NCBI GenBank assembly: GCA_024256265.1
Contig: JACGUK010000078.1
Span: forward strand, 1-8,810
From: an archaeon
GTDB taxonomy: Archaea; Thermoproteota; Nitrososphaeria; Nitrososphaerales; JACAEJ01
Direction: 5' to 3'
DNA length: 8,810 bases
The notes under the pieces: model-generated
Databases searched by the model: none
The model's input: only the letters and a program-made list of their open reading frames with translations
What the model was told of the DNA's origin: nothing
Shown: one piece after another, positions 1 to 6,152 of the stretch
How the letters are laid out: each line of letters begins with the position of its first letter
Position numbering within the stretch: the stretch's first letter is position 1
Program-made: the position numbers and the translations under genes

Positions 1-1
1 T

Positions 2-511
2 CTTGAGTTGATACCAAAAGATAGAGTTCTTCGCATCTGCTTTGAGTGGAATGGTTGTGGCCATCCAAATTTGGTTAGAAAAGCTGCTGAGCTTGCTTTT
101 AATAGCGGGGGGAACATAAAGTTCGATCTGAAATGCTTTGATGAAAATATGAGCTTGGCATTAAGTGGTGTATCCAATAGAAGAGCTTTTCAGAATTTTG
201 GGATGATCGCTCAAGATTTTCACGTTTTAAGAAAAGATCCACCAATCCTCACAGCCACGACGCTAATGGTTCCAGGTTATGTTGATGCAGATGAAGTCGA
301 GGGGATAGCGAAATTCATAGCCAGTCTGGATCGAGGAATCTCTTACAGTTTATTAGCATTCCACCCAGATTTTTTGATGAGAGATCTGCCTATAACACCA
401 ATAAATCAAGCCTTAAATTGCTATAAAGTAGCTAGGAAGCATTTGGAGCGAGTAAATATTGGAAATTTGCAACTATTAGGTTACCATAGCCTAAAGGAAT
501 TTTCATCTTAA
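2..511 (+). CDS. Radical SAM protein, PflA-like, C-terminal part (5' end outside window)
   Basis: The frame is open to the left edge, so the TTG at 8 is not a credible start and the gene is partial. About 169 residues remain. Their order matches the C-terminal half of archaeal radical SAM proteins related to pyruvate-formate-lyase activating enzymes: FEWNGCGHP, then IKFDLKCFDE, then a GVSNRRAFQNF segment, then TTLMVPGYVDADEVEGIAKF, then SLLAFHPDFLMRDLP. These are barrel strands and helices of the SAM-binding fold. The CxxxCxxC cluster that binds the 4Fe-4S centre should lie upstream and is not seen here. Members reductively cleave S-adenosylmethionine to start radical chemistry; the substrate of this one cannot be told. 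The gene ends 34 bases before the convergent Hsp20 stop. The family call is fairly firm and the exact function is open. Confidence 0.85.
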   Translation, partial: LELIPKDRVLRICFEWNGCGHPNLVRKAAELAFNSGGNIKFDLKCFDENMSLALSGVSNRRAFQNFGMIAQDFHVLRKDPPILTATTLMVPGYVDADEVEGIAKFIASLDRGISYSLLAFHPDFLMRDLPITPINQALNCYKVARKHLERVNIGNLQLLGYHSLKEFSS

Positions 512-545
512 AAATATGTGTGAGAAAGCAAATCAAGGTTTTATG

Positions 546-854
546 CTACTCTATCTTCACTTTTTTGGCACGCAATTTCTCTTTAAAGGGCACTCTAATC
601 TTTAGCAACCCATTTTCGAATTTAGCCTTTGCTTCTTCGATCTTGATTTCATGAGCTAAAGTATAGCATCCTGTGTATGTTATGTCCTCCTTCTCACCAT
701 TGACACAAAACCCTTTGCTCCAGAATGATAACTCGACATTTTCTTTCTTAACTCCAGGAAGCCCTACCTCAATATCATAGCCTTCATCTTTATCATCATG
801 GCATATAGTTACACTGGGGAATATGGTAGTCTTTGGCGTTTTTTCCTTAGACAT
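546..854 (-). CDS. Small heat shock protein, Hsp20/alpha-crystallin family
   Basis: This 102-residue protein is nearly all alpha-crystallin domain (about residues 13-98) with a very short N-terminal arm. Visible marks are the early strand YDIEVGLPGVKKENVEL (26-42) and the family signature A-K-F-E-N-G-L-L-K-I (77-86), the usual AxxxnGxL motif. The chain ends in V-K-I (99-101), which resembles the I/V-x-I anchor by which Hsp20 subunits dock to each other. Such proteins form oligomers that hold unfolding proteins without ATP. Three cysteines (18, 50, 63) are present; those at 50 and 63 lie in the GFCV...GCYTLAHE stretch that I recall from a group of archaeal Hsp20s. The ATG at 854 is preceded by GTGAG at a tight 3-base spacing. 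The gene is divergent from the M20 peptidase. The short N-terminal arm suggests small oligomers, which is inference. Confidence 0.9.
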   Translation of the reverse strand: MSKEKTPKTTIFPSVTICHDDKDEGYDIEVGLPGVKKENVELSFWSKGFCVNGEKEDITYTGCYTLAHEIKIEEAKAKFENGLLKIRVPFKEKLRAKKVKIE

Positions 855-916
855 TTTCTCACTTACTATTCATTAACAAAAAGAATTTTTAAGCTTTTAG
901 CAATAAGTAATTAGGG
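855..916. promoter_or_regulatory. Divergent promoter region between hsp20 and M20 peptidase
   Basis: This 62-base AT-rich spacer must hold both promoters. On the plus strand TTTTTAAG (886-893) lies about 27 bases before the M20 ATG at 917, which would give an almost leaderless transcript. On the minus strand GCTTAAAAATTC, over roughly the same bases, lies at a suitable distance to start the hsp20 message just before its ATG. The two TATA-like elements therefore overlap and could compete for TBP. Assignment is by eye, with no transcript data. Confidence 0.4.
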
Positions 917-2167
917 ATGATGAATCTAACAAAACTGTCAGATGAAATAGAATCTTTAAAGGGAGACCTCTTGAAGCTTTCATCAAGCCTTATAAGAGCG
1001 AGGAGCGAGAACCCTCCAGGGGACACATCCGAAGTAGCCAACGTTGCTGAAGATCATCTTAAAGCCATAGGGTTAAGCACAAGACGCATCGAACCGATAA
1101 AAGGGCATGTTAATGTAATATCGGAGATAGGAAGAGGGGACTATGGGCTTATACTTTGTGGTCATACCGATACAGTGCCTATAGGCGATGTAAATAGATG
1201 GAGCTTCGATCCTTTTTCTGGCGAAGTGGTTGAAGGTCACATTCTAGGTAGAGGTGCTACAGATATGAAAGGAGGAGTGGCAAGTATTCTCACGGCTGTT
1301 AAAGCACTAATCAAATATGAGGAAAGACTGAACAAAAAGATTACTATAGCATTGTTCTGTGATGAAGAGACAGGAGGGCAGTACGGAGCCCTTTGGATTG
1401 TCAAAAATCAGTTGATAAAAGGTAAAGCCATGATCATAGGCGAGTGCTCGAATTATCACAAGTTGGGTCACGCTATAATATCTGGAGAGAGAGGAGTCTT
1501 ATGGTTAAAATTAAGGTTTGATGGCATTCCTCATCATGGAAGCAGACCTATGCTAGGAGATAATGCTATAATGCATGCAGTAAAAGCTCTATCGAAATTG
1601 AAAAGCCCCATTCTATCAAAAGTAAAGGTACCTTACGAAGCCATGAAGCTTGTCAAATTGGGGAAAAAGGGTCTTATAGAAGATTATAAAGATAAAAAGG
1701 ATCTAAAACCTCATTATGCTATAGATCATTATACATTGAATATTGGTGTGATCAAAGGAGGGATGAAAGCAAATATCGTTGCAGATTCATGTGAAGTGGA
1801 GCTCGACCTAAGGATACCAATTGGAGGAAGTAGAGCAGAAGCAGAGGATATCATCAAAAATCTGGCAGAAGGAGGAAAGATAGAATACATGAATTATGCC
1901 CCGCCTTCTTTCACTCCTCCTAGGAATGACCTTATCAAGATTTTAAGAAAAGTCAGTCGATCTATATTCAAAGAGAAGACGCCTGCTGTATGCATAGCAG
2001 CTACAACTGATGCTCATTATCTTAGATCATCTTTGAATATTCCAGTAGTATCTTATGGACCTGGTTATGAAGAGGTTTGCCATACTTATGATGAATGGGT
2101 CGATGCTATCGATGTATTAGGATGCGCTAAAGTTTACGCCCAGACAGCCATGATCGCCTCATCTTGA
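917..2167 (+). CDS. M20-family metallopeptidase / deacylase (ArgE/DapE/ACY1-like)
   Basis: This 416-residue protein has normal family length and all the active-site marks of a two-zinc M20 amidohydrolase. H83 and D85 are in CGHTDTVP, the bridging D116 is in GRGATDMKGG, catalytic E150 and metal ligand E151 are in CDEETGG, E176 is in IIGECS, and H389 is in the closing VCHTYDE. The dimerisation (lid) domain spans about 187-310 and includes HHGSRP (206-211), whose His usually reaches into the partner's active site. The family cleaves N-acyl or peptide bonds (acetylornithine, succinyl-diaminopimelate, dipeptides). The substrate is not readable from sequence and no arginine or lysine synthesis gene is adjacent, so I do not assign argE, dapE or lysK. 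It is probably cytosolic, as no signal peptide is visible. Two in-frame ATGs (917, 920) follow TTAGGG; I took the first. Confidence 0.92.
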   Translation: MMNLTKLSDEIESLKGDLLKLSSSLIRARSENPPGDTSEVANVAEDHLKAIGLSTRRIEPIKGHVNVISEIGRGDYGLILCGHTDTVPIGDVNRWSFDPFSGEVVEGHILGRGATDMKGGVASILTAVKALIKYEERLNKKITIALFCDEETGGQYGALWIVKNQLIKGKAMIIGECSNYHKLGHAIISGERGVLWLKLRFDGIPHHGSRPMLGDNAIMHAVKALSKLKSPILSKVKVPYEAMKLVKLGKKGLIEDYKDKKDLKPHYAIDHYTLNIGVIKGGMKANIVADSCEVELDLRIPIGGSRAEAEDIIKNLAEGGKIEYMNYAPPSFTPPRNDLIKILRKVSRSIFKEKTPAVCIAATTDAHYLRSSLNIPVVSYGPGYEEVCHTYDEWVDAIDVLGCAKVYAQTAMIASS

Positions 2168-2248
2168 CTCATGCTTTAACATAGCATCTTTTATTATCTT
2201 TGTAGATGCACCTTTACCCATAATTAAATGATATGAAATATTTATTAG

Positions 2249-2256
2249 TTTAAAAG
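2249..2256 (+). promoter_or_regulatory. TATA-like box of the stomatin/NfeD operon
   Basis: TTTAAAAG lies about 28 bases before the GTG at 2281, the usual archaeal distance from TATA box to transcription start. The transcript would begin at or near that GTG. A second AT-rich candidate (AAATATTTAT, about 2236-2245) would instead give a leader for the ATG at 2311. Predicted by eye. Confidence 0.35.
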
Positions 2257-2280
2257 AAGATTATAATTTGACCTATATTG

Positions 2281-3096
2281 GTGATTCTAGATTTAATAAG
2301 AAAACAAATCATGCAAATAGATGAAGCGACTCTAATCGCTTTCTTTTTCATAGCACTTATAATCATCATCATCCTAGCATCATCATTAAGAGTAGTAAGA
2401 GAGTATGAGCGTATAGTCGTATTTAGGATGGGGCGATTGCTAGGTGCAAAAGGTCCAGGTTTGGTCATAGTCTTGCCTTTTATCGATAGAGTAAGGAAGA
2501 TAGATCTAAGGATACTTACCTTGGATGTGGCGAAGCAAAATATAATCACTCGTGACAATGTCACTGTTGATGTAGATGCAGTGATCTACTTTAGAGTTGC
2601 AGAACCTATCATGGCTACGATGAAAGTCCAAGATTACGTGGTCTCATCAACTTTACTATCTCAAACTATGTTAAGGGATGTTCTTGGTCAAGTCGAATTC
2701 GATGACCTACTCACAAAGCGTGATGAACTGAACAAAAGGCTACAAACCATCTTAGATGAATCAACGGATCCTTGGGGGATTAAAGTAACGGCGGTAGCCA
2801 TAAAAGATGTTGTCATACCTGAGAGTATGCAGAGAGCCATAGCGAAACAGGCAGAGGCTGAGCGTGAAAGAAGAAGTAGGATAATAATGGCAGACGGTGA
2901 ATTACAAGCAGCAAAGAAGATGGCTGAGGCTGCTGACTACTATATGAAGAGTACGGCAGCTTTAAGGTTAAGAGAGCTTCAAACATGGACAGAGATAGCT
3001 CGTGAGAAGAATCTGATAGTCGTTACTGAGGGCACCTCTCCAACTCTAGGTGCAATGCTTGGGTTGATGAAGGAAAAGAAAGCTGAAAGTCATTAG
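2281..3096 (+). CDS. Stomatin-like SPFH membrane protein (slipin, PH1511 type)
   Basis: This protein of about 271 residues belongs to the archaeal stomatin group that scaffolds membrane microdomains. One hydrophobic segment (about 16-34, FFFIALIIIIILAS) anchors the N-terminus. The SPFH domain follows: VREYERIVVFRMGRL, GAKGPGLVIVLPFIDRV, DNVTVDVDAVIYFRV, and DPWGIKVTAVAIKDVVIPESMQRAIAKQAEAERERR, which is highly typical of slipins. A charged helix (about 183-225) is the likely oligomerising coiled coil. The C-terminal hydrophobic stretch NLIVV...TLGAMLGLM corresponds to the region cut by the partner protease in Pyrococcus horikoshii. The NfeD protease gene starts 3 bases after the stop, so the two are one operon. 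The start is uncertain: TTG 2278, GTG 2281 and ATG 2311 are in frame and none has a Shine-Dalgarno. I prefer 2281 because of the TATA spacing. Confidence 0.92.
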   Translation: MILDLIRKQIMQIDEATLIAFFFIALIIIIILASSLRVVREYERIVVFRMGRLLGAKGPGLVIVLPFIDRVRKIDLRILTLDVAKQNIITRDNVTVDVDAVIYFRVAEPIMATMKVQDYVVSSTLLSQTMLRDVLGQVEFDDLLTKRDELNKRLQTILDESTDPWGIKVTAVAIKDVVIPESMQRAIAKQAEAERERRSRIIMADGELQAAKKMAEAADYYMKSTAALRLRELQTWTEIAREKNLIVVTEGTSPTLGAMLGLMKEKKAESH

Positions 3097-3099
3097 CCT

Positions 3100-4410
3100 A
3101 TGTCTAAAAAGTCTTTGTTAATAACTCAAATAATGGCATTATGGATCATCTCCCTTTCCACAGGCTTAAGCATAACTCAAGAGCAGACAGACAATAGAGT
3201 CCTATGGATCAAAATAGATGGAACTATTACTCAAGCTACATCTGATTTTGTAGATATAGCAATAAACCATGCAAATGAGGAAGCATATTCAGTAATCTTC
3301 TTGACCTTGAATACCCCAGGAGGCATCTTAGACTCCACCCTCGATATAATAGATAAGATGCAGAGTTCGAATGTACCCATTATAGCTTACGTATATCCAT
3401 CAGGAGGAAATGCTTGGTCTGCTGGCACTTATATCTTGATGGCTAGCGATTACGCTGCCATGGCTCCTTACACAGTTATAGGCTCAGCCCAACCTGTATC
3501 TGGTTTAACTCCTATTACTGATGAAAAGATCATCAATGCTCTAGTGGCAAAGATGAGGAGCTTTGCTGAACTTCATGGGAGAAATGAGACCCAGGCAGTT
3601 AGGTTCATCACTCATAATGATAACTTAGACCCTGATAGAGCTCTAAGTTTTCACATCATAGAGGCTATTACATCTTCTCCTTCTGAGCTTCTAGAGATGG
3701 CTGATGGTAAAAAAGTCAACACACTACATGGAGAAAAAGTATTGAACACTAAAGGTGCTGAGTTAGTAGAGTTCACACCAGGTCCTAGGACCATACTTCT
3801 ACAAATATTGAGCGATCCAACAATGTCTACCCTGCTGATAACTTTAGGCATATTTGCAATATTATTGGGGCTTTCAAGCCCGGGCTGGGGCGCAGAAGTT
3901 CTTGGCGGTGTCATGCTAATTCTTGGGCTTATAGGAACGGGCTTCAACGTGAATTATGGTGCCCTTCTTTTACTCATCATAGGAGTAGGACTAATGTTAA
4001 TTGAAGTGTATACTCATGCCCATGGAGTTGCGGGGATAGGAGGAGCGATAATCATGAGTATAGGGATAATTCTACTGGTCTCTACTCCTCCCTCACCATT
4101 ATTAGTCTCGTCTGAGTGGTTCACAACCTTTCTCTTTACTGTGTTAGGAGTGATAGCTGTTGTTGCAATCTTCTTCGGTTTAATCGCCTACAAAGCCATA
4201 ATGATAAGAAGGAAGAAGCCCGTGCTTGATAAGTTCCCAAGCGGTTATGGAAGAACGGTTGATAATATTAAACCAGGAGAGCTTGGGTACATAATAATCG
4301 ATGGCGAATATTGGTCAGCCACTAGTAACATTCCTATAGATGCAGGCAAAGAGGTAAAAGTAGTGGGCAAGGATGATCACAAATTGATCATTGAGGAAGT
4401 AAAGAATTAA
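3100..4410 (+). CDS. NfeD-family membrane serine protease (stomatin-specific, PH1510 type)
   Basis: This 436-residue protein has the full long-NfeD layout. A signal or anchor helix (about 8-25) precedes a ClpP/SppA-fold protease domain (about 32-225), then four or five membrane helices (about 241-365), then a C-terminal OB-like NfeD domain (about 385-436, GELGYIIIDGEYWSA). Aligned from memory with P. horikoshii PH1510, the nucleophile Ser97 corresponds to S107 in WSAGTY and Lys138 to K143 in DEKIIN. The oxyanion-side NTPGG (71-75) is present. The Ser-to-Lys distance is 36 residues here against 41 there, so the intervening loop is shorter. The dyad is intact, so an active protease is expected. 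In Pyrococcus this enzyme cuts the C-terminal hydrophobic region of its stomatin partner, whose gene here lies 3 bases upstream. The ATG at 3100 has no Shine-Dalgarno; translational coupling is likely. Confidence 0.94.
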   Translation: MSKKSLLITQIMALWIISLSTGLSITQEQTDNRVLWIKIDGTITQATSDFVDIAINHANEEAYSVIFLTLNTPGGILDSTLDIIDKMQSSNVPIIAYVYPSGGNAWSAGTYILMASDYAAMAPYTVIGSAQPVSGLTPITDEKIINALVAKMRSFAELHGRNETQAVRFITHNDNLDPDRALSFHIIEAITSSPSELLEMADGKKVNTLHGEKVLNTKGAELVEFTPGPRTILLQILSDPTMSTLLITLGIFAILLGLSSPGWGAEVLGGVMLILGLIGTGFNVNYGALLLLIIGVGLMLIEVYTHAHGVAGIGGAIIMSIGIILLVSTPPSPLLVSSEWFTTFLFTVLGVIAVVAIFFGLIAYKAIMIRRKKPVLDKFPSGYGRTVDNIKPGELGYIIIDGEYWSATSNIPIDAGKEVKVVGKDDHKLIIEEVKN

Positions 4411-4418
4411 TTTGTACA

Positions 4419-4432
4419 TAACATATATGTTA
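4419..4432. repeat. 14-bp perfect palindrome after nfeD
   Basis: TAACATATATGTTA reads the same on both strands and sits 8 bases after the nfeD stop. It could form a weak AT hairpin in RNA or serve as a protein site. In such AT-rich DNA a chance palindrome is possible, so no function is assigned. Confidence 0.5.
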
Positions 4433-4448
4433 ATTCCAAGAATTACTC

Positions 4449-4480
4449 AATTTTTATATAAAAATTTAGGAAGATTAATT
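4449..4480. repeat. 32-bp tandem repeat, copy 1
   Basis: This is the first of two identical head-to-tail 32-bp units. The unit opens with an 18-bp perfect palindrome, AATTTTTATATAAAAATT, and closes with TAGGAAGATTAATT. The palindrome contains a TATA-type core readable on either strand. No spacer separates it from copy 2. Confidence 0.95.
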
Positions 4481-4512
4481 AATTTTTATATAAAAATTTA
4501 GGAAGATTAATT
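4481..4512. repeat. 32-bp tandem repeat, copy 2
   Basis: This copy matches copy 1 at every base and follows it directly. Its last 18 bases, AATTTAGGAAGATTAATT (4495-4512), recur exactly at 6105-6122, on the far side of the integrase remnant. Exact identity of the two units suggests a recent duplication. Confidence 0.95.
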
Positions 4513-4932
4513 ATTGAAAAATCTATAATTAACTATCTAAGCCCTCCGCCTATTGGGGCAGGTAAAAAAGCCCCTTCACCCTTTTTATACTACACTCAAC
4601 TAGTCGAGCAACTCATGTATCAATGGACAAAATGGAAGTTAAAAAGTTAAGAGGTTCAGCTTATAGATGCTCAATTAATAGATAAGCCTGTATCAAATGA
4701 GGAAGCAAAGACATGGATCTTGAACTATCAAGTTTATTCCCAAAAGGTGAGATGAAGAGAAAGGTCGTAAAGACCATTACTTATCTAATGAGTATGAAAG
4801 AAGGCATAATTCAGAAGAATGTCCATGTTACCTTTGGATCCTTACTGATGGTAAGGTGATGAGAACATCTAAGCAAAAGGCGATAGAGGTGTTTTCTCTT
4901 CTATTCTGGGAATGGGATAGAAAGTACCTATA
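4483..4932 (+). pseudogene. Possible gene debris, unidentified, several frames
   Basis: No intact gene is seen between nfeD and the minus-strand membrane gene, but the plus strand carries stretches that read like protein. One frame is open over 4483-4647 (includes GKKAPSPFLYYTQLVEQLMY), is broken by TAA at 4648, and continues in the same frame over 4651-4752 (DKPVSNEEAKTWILNYQVYS) to TGA at 4753. A second frame then gives KVVKTITYLMSMKEGIIQKN up to TGA at 4857. A third, open 4751-4929, gives TDGKVMRTSKQKAIEVFSLL and runs into the convergent membrane gene. I do not recognise the product. One in-frame stop plus one or two frameshifts in a former small gene would explain this, as would chance. 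A GC-rich 5-bp hairpin at 4555-4574 lies inside it. Confidence 0.3.
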
Positions 4933-5519
4933 ACAATGGCAATTAACAAGGTAATGACTCCAGCCATTAAGTATGTGAATGGCTCTATGAACGGCAATCT
5001 TGTAGCTCCGTAACCAGGCTCTACCGGAACGATAGCCATCGATTTGAAAGCAGCGAAAATGGCTAACGTAAACAGAATGAACACAACCGAGATTGCTATC
5101 ATCATAAAATTTCGCCTCCATAGAAACTTTCTTAAGGTTTGTTCAAGCTCAGCACTTAGGGGAGTATGGGTAAGCCTCCCACTTGGTTCGAGGTTTACTT
5201 TTTCAAATAGTTGGACAGATATATTAGATGCTGTCGTGCTGATTGATGAGAGACTACTGGCAAGAACAAAGCCACTAAAACCGATAAGTACTCCGCTGAC
5301 TGTAATGACTGCCTTAAATATTTCGATCGCATTAGATGAAGGGATACTCGCTGGGAAGAAGCCTACGTAACTTATAGCGAGATTTAGTGTGAGATAGACT
5401 GTCCCAGTGATAATCGCAAGAAGGCCTGCATCAATAACTAGGGCTACGACAAGCCCTCTTAAGAAGCCGATTAATCTCTTCACGGTCAGATGGGACCTCA
5501 TATATTCCTTTATCTTCAT
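4869..5519 (-). CDS. Hypothetical four-helix membrane protein
   Basis: This 216-residue protein belongs to no family I recognise. Hydrophobic segments lie at about 20-52 (possibly one long or two short helices), 67-90 (VITVSGVLIGFSGFVLAS), 137-157 (MMIAISVVFILFTLAIFAAF) and 183-203 (FTYLMAGVITLLIAIVIGTF). A polar stretch at about 91-136 rich in Ser, Thr and charged residues (SSISTTASNISVQLFEKVN, then an Arg-rich RKFLWRRN) separates helices two and three. The N-terminus is basic. The hydrophobic periodicity supports this frame over the antisense ones. The ATG at 5519 has no Shine-Dalgarno; the in-frame ATG at 5501 has AAGGA 4 bases before it and may be the true start. The gene lies alone, opposite to its neighbours, between gene debris and a broken integrase, so it may be cargo of the same integrated element (inference). 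Confidence 0.65.
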   Translation of the reverse strand: MKIKEYMRSHLTVKRLIGFLRGLVVALVIDAGLLAIITGTVYLTLNLAISYVGFFPASIPSSNAIEIFKAVITVSGVLIGFSGFVLASSLSSISTTASNISVQLFEKVNLEPSGRLTHTPLSAELEQTLRKFLWRRNFMMIAISVVFILFTLAIFAAFKSMAIVPVEPGYGATRLPFIEPFTYLMAGVITLLIAIVIGTFYPIPRIEEKTPLSPFA

Positions 5520-5522
5520 TAA

Positions 5523-6070
5523 GTCCTAAGCTATTCTTCCACAGCTTTATTCTTTTTGTTAGAAGGCTTCCAAAGAACAGTCGAAAGGGCTCTGATAGCT
5601 GTCGAATTAGCGTGGTATTACCTTATGTCCAAGCTAGCGTTCCAAGAATTAATGAAACCAATAAAGCAGAGAGGAAGGAAGAAAAGATACAGTCTTCACA
5701 TCTATTCCTTCAAGAAATTCGGCTTTACGAAGATCGCAGACATTTTAGGAGAATTAGCAGCCCATGCAATAGCAGGCCATAAGAGATACTTAATCACATA
5801 TTATAAGAAGAGCAGAACAGAGAGAGCAGGTGATTATAGAAAAGTGATTCCAAAGTTAAGCCTATTCAGTAATGAAAGCGATGCAGAGTTAAAGGAGAAG
5901 GCAAAAGAAACCATCGAGAAACTACCCAAAGAGGCTTTGCTAGAGATTCTTAAAATCGGCAAAAAGCACCTCAAAGAGTAGTAAGCTCAGAAGAGGCAGA
6001 GCAGTTAATAAATCAAGGCTGGCAGTTTGTAGGAACTTTACCAAGCGGTAAAGTTGTAATAAAGAAATAG
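5523..6070 (+). pseudogene. Tyrosine recombinase (integrase), C-terminal remnant, frameshifted
   Basis: The frame is open from 5523 to a TAG at 5979; the first possible start is a TTG at 5556. Numbering from there, residues 44-104 resemble the catalytic end of archaeal tyrosine integrases: YSLHIYSFKKFGFT, then HAIAGHKRYLITYYKKS, then AGDYRKVIPKLSLF. H75 fits the conserved GH box and Y83, eight residues on, fits the nucleophile. The box II H-x-x-R reads Y50-S-F-K53, so the key arginine is lysine. Box I arginine and the N-terminal DNA-binding part are absent. After the TAG another frame (open from 5954, stop at 6068) gives VSSEEAEQLINQGWQFVGTL followed by PSGKVVIKK, which looks like the normal C-terminal tail of such integrases; a frameshift between about 5954 and 5981 joins them. 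Truncated, frameshifted and lacking catalytic residues, it should be inactive. Family call by recalled similarity only. Confidence 0.7.
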
Positions 6071-6104
6071 ACTATTCCTGAAAATTAATTATAGAAAATT
6101 CAAT

Positions 6105-6122
6105 AATTTAGGAAGATTAATT
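6105..6122. repeat. 18-bp direct repeat, distal copy
   Basis: AATTTAGGAAGATTAATT is identical to 4495-4512 at the end of the tandem repeat, about 1.6 kb away and in the same orientation. It is followed by a partial second period (AATTTAGGAGAAGG begins at 6119). The preceding bases (6086-6110) also resemble 4507-4532 with about four mismatches in 26. It could mark the right end of the integrase-bearing block. Confidence 0.8.
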
Positions 6123-6152
6123 TAGGAGAAGGTCCTATAATTTTAAGGGTCC

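Noticed and set aside
917..2167. Assigning the M20 protein as LysK, ArgE or DapE
   Set aside because: Active-site residues are shared by the whole family, and no biosynthetic neighbours are present to fix the substrate.
2250..2564. Minus-strand ORF opposite the stomatin start
   Set aside because: It is antisense to the conserved SPFH coding sequence and its content is explained by the complement of that gene.
4449..4512. CRISPR array start
   Set aside because: The two repeat units are directly adjacent with no spacer, and there is no further copy in the expected pattern or any cas gene.
4555..4586. Rho-independent-style terminator for nfeD (GGGGC/GCCCC hairpin then T run)
   Set aside because: The stem is only 5 bp with a 10-base loop, the T run is 7 bases further on, and it lies 145 bases after the nfeD stop. 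Archaeal termination does not need such a hairpin.
5044..5370. Plus-strand ORF of 108 codons opposite the membrane gene
   Set aside because: It is antisense to a frame with clear membrane-helix periodicity and has itself no recognisable motif, so it is most likely a shadow.
4411..6152. A tRNA gene serving as integration target
   Set aside because: I looked for a T-arm GGTTCGA-type motif and acceptor stems beside the repeats and found none.
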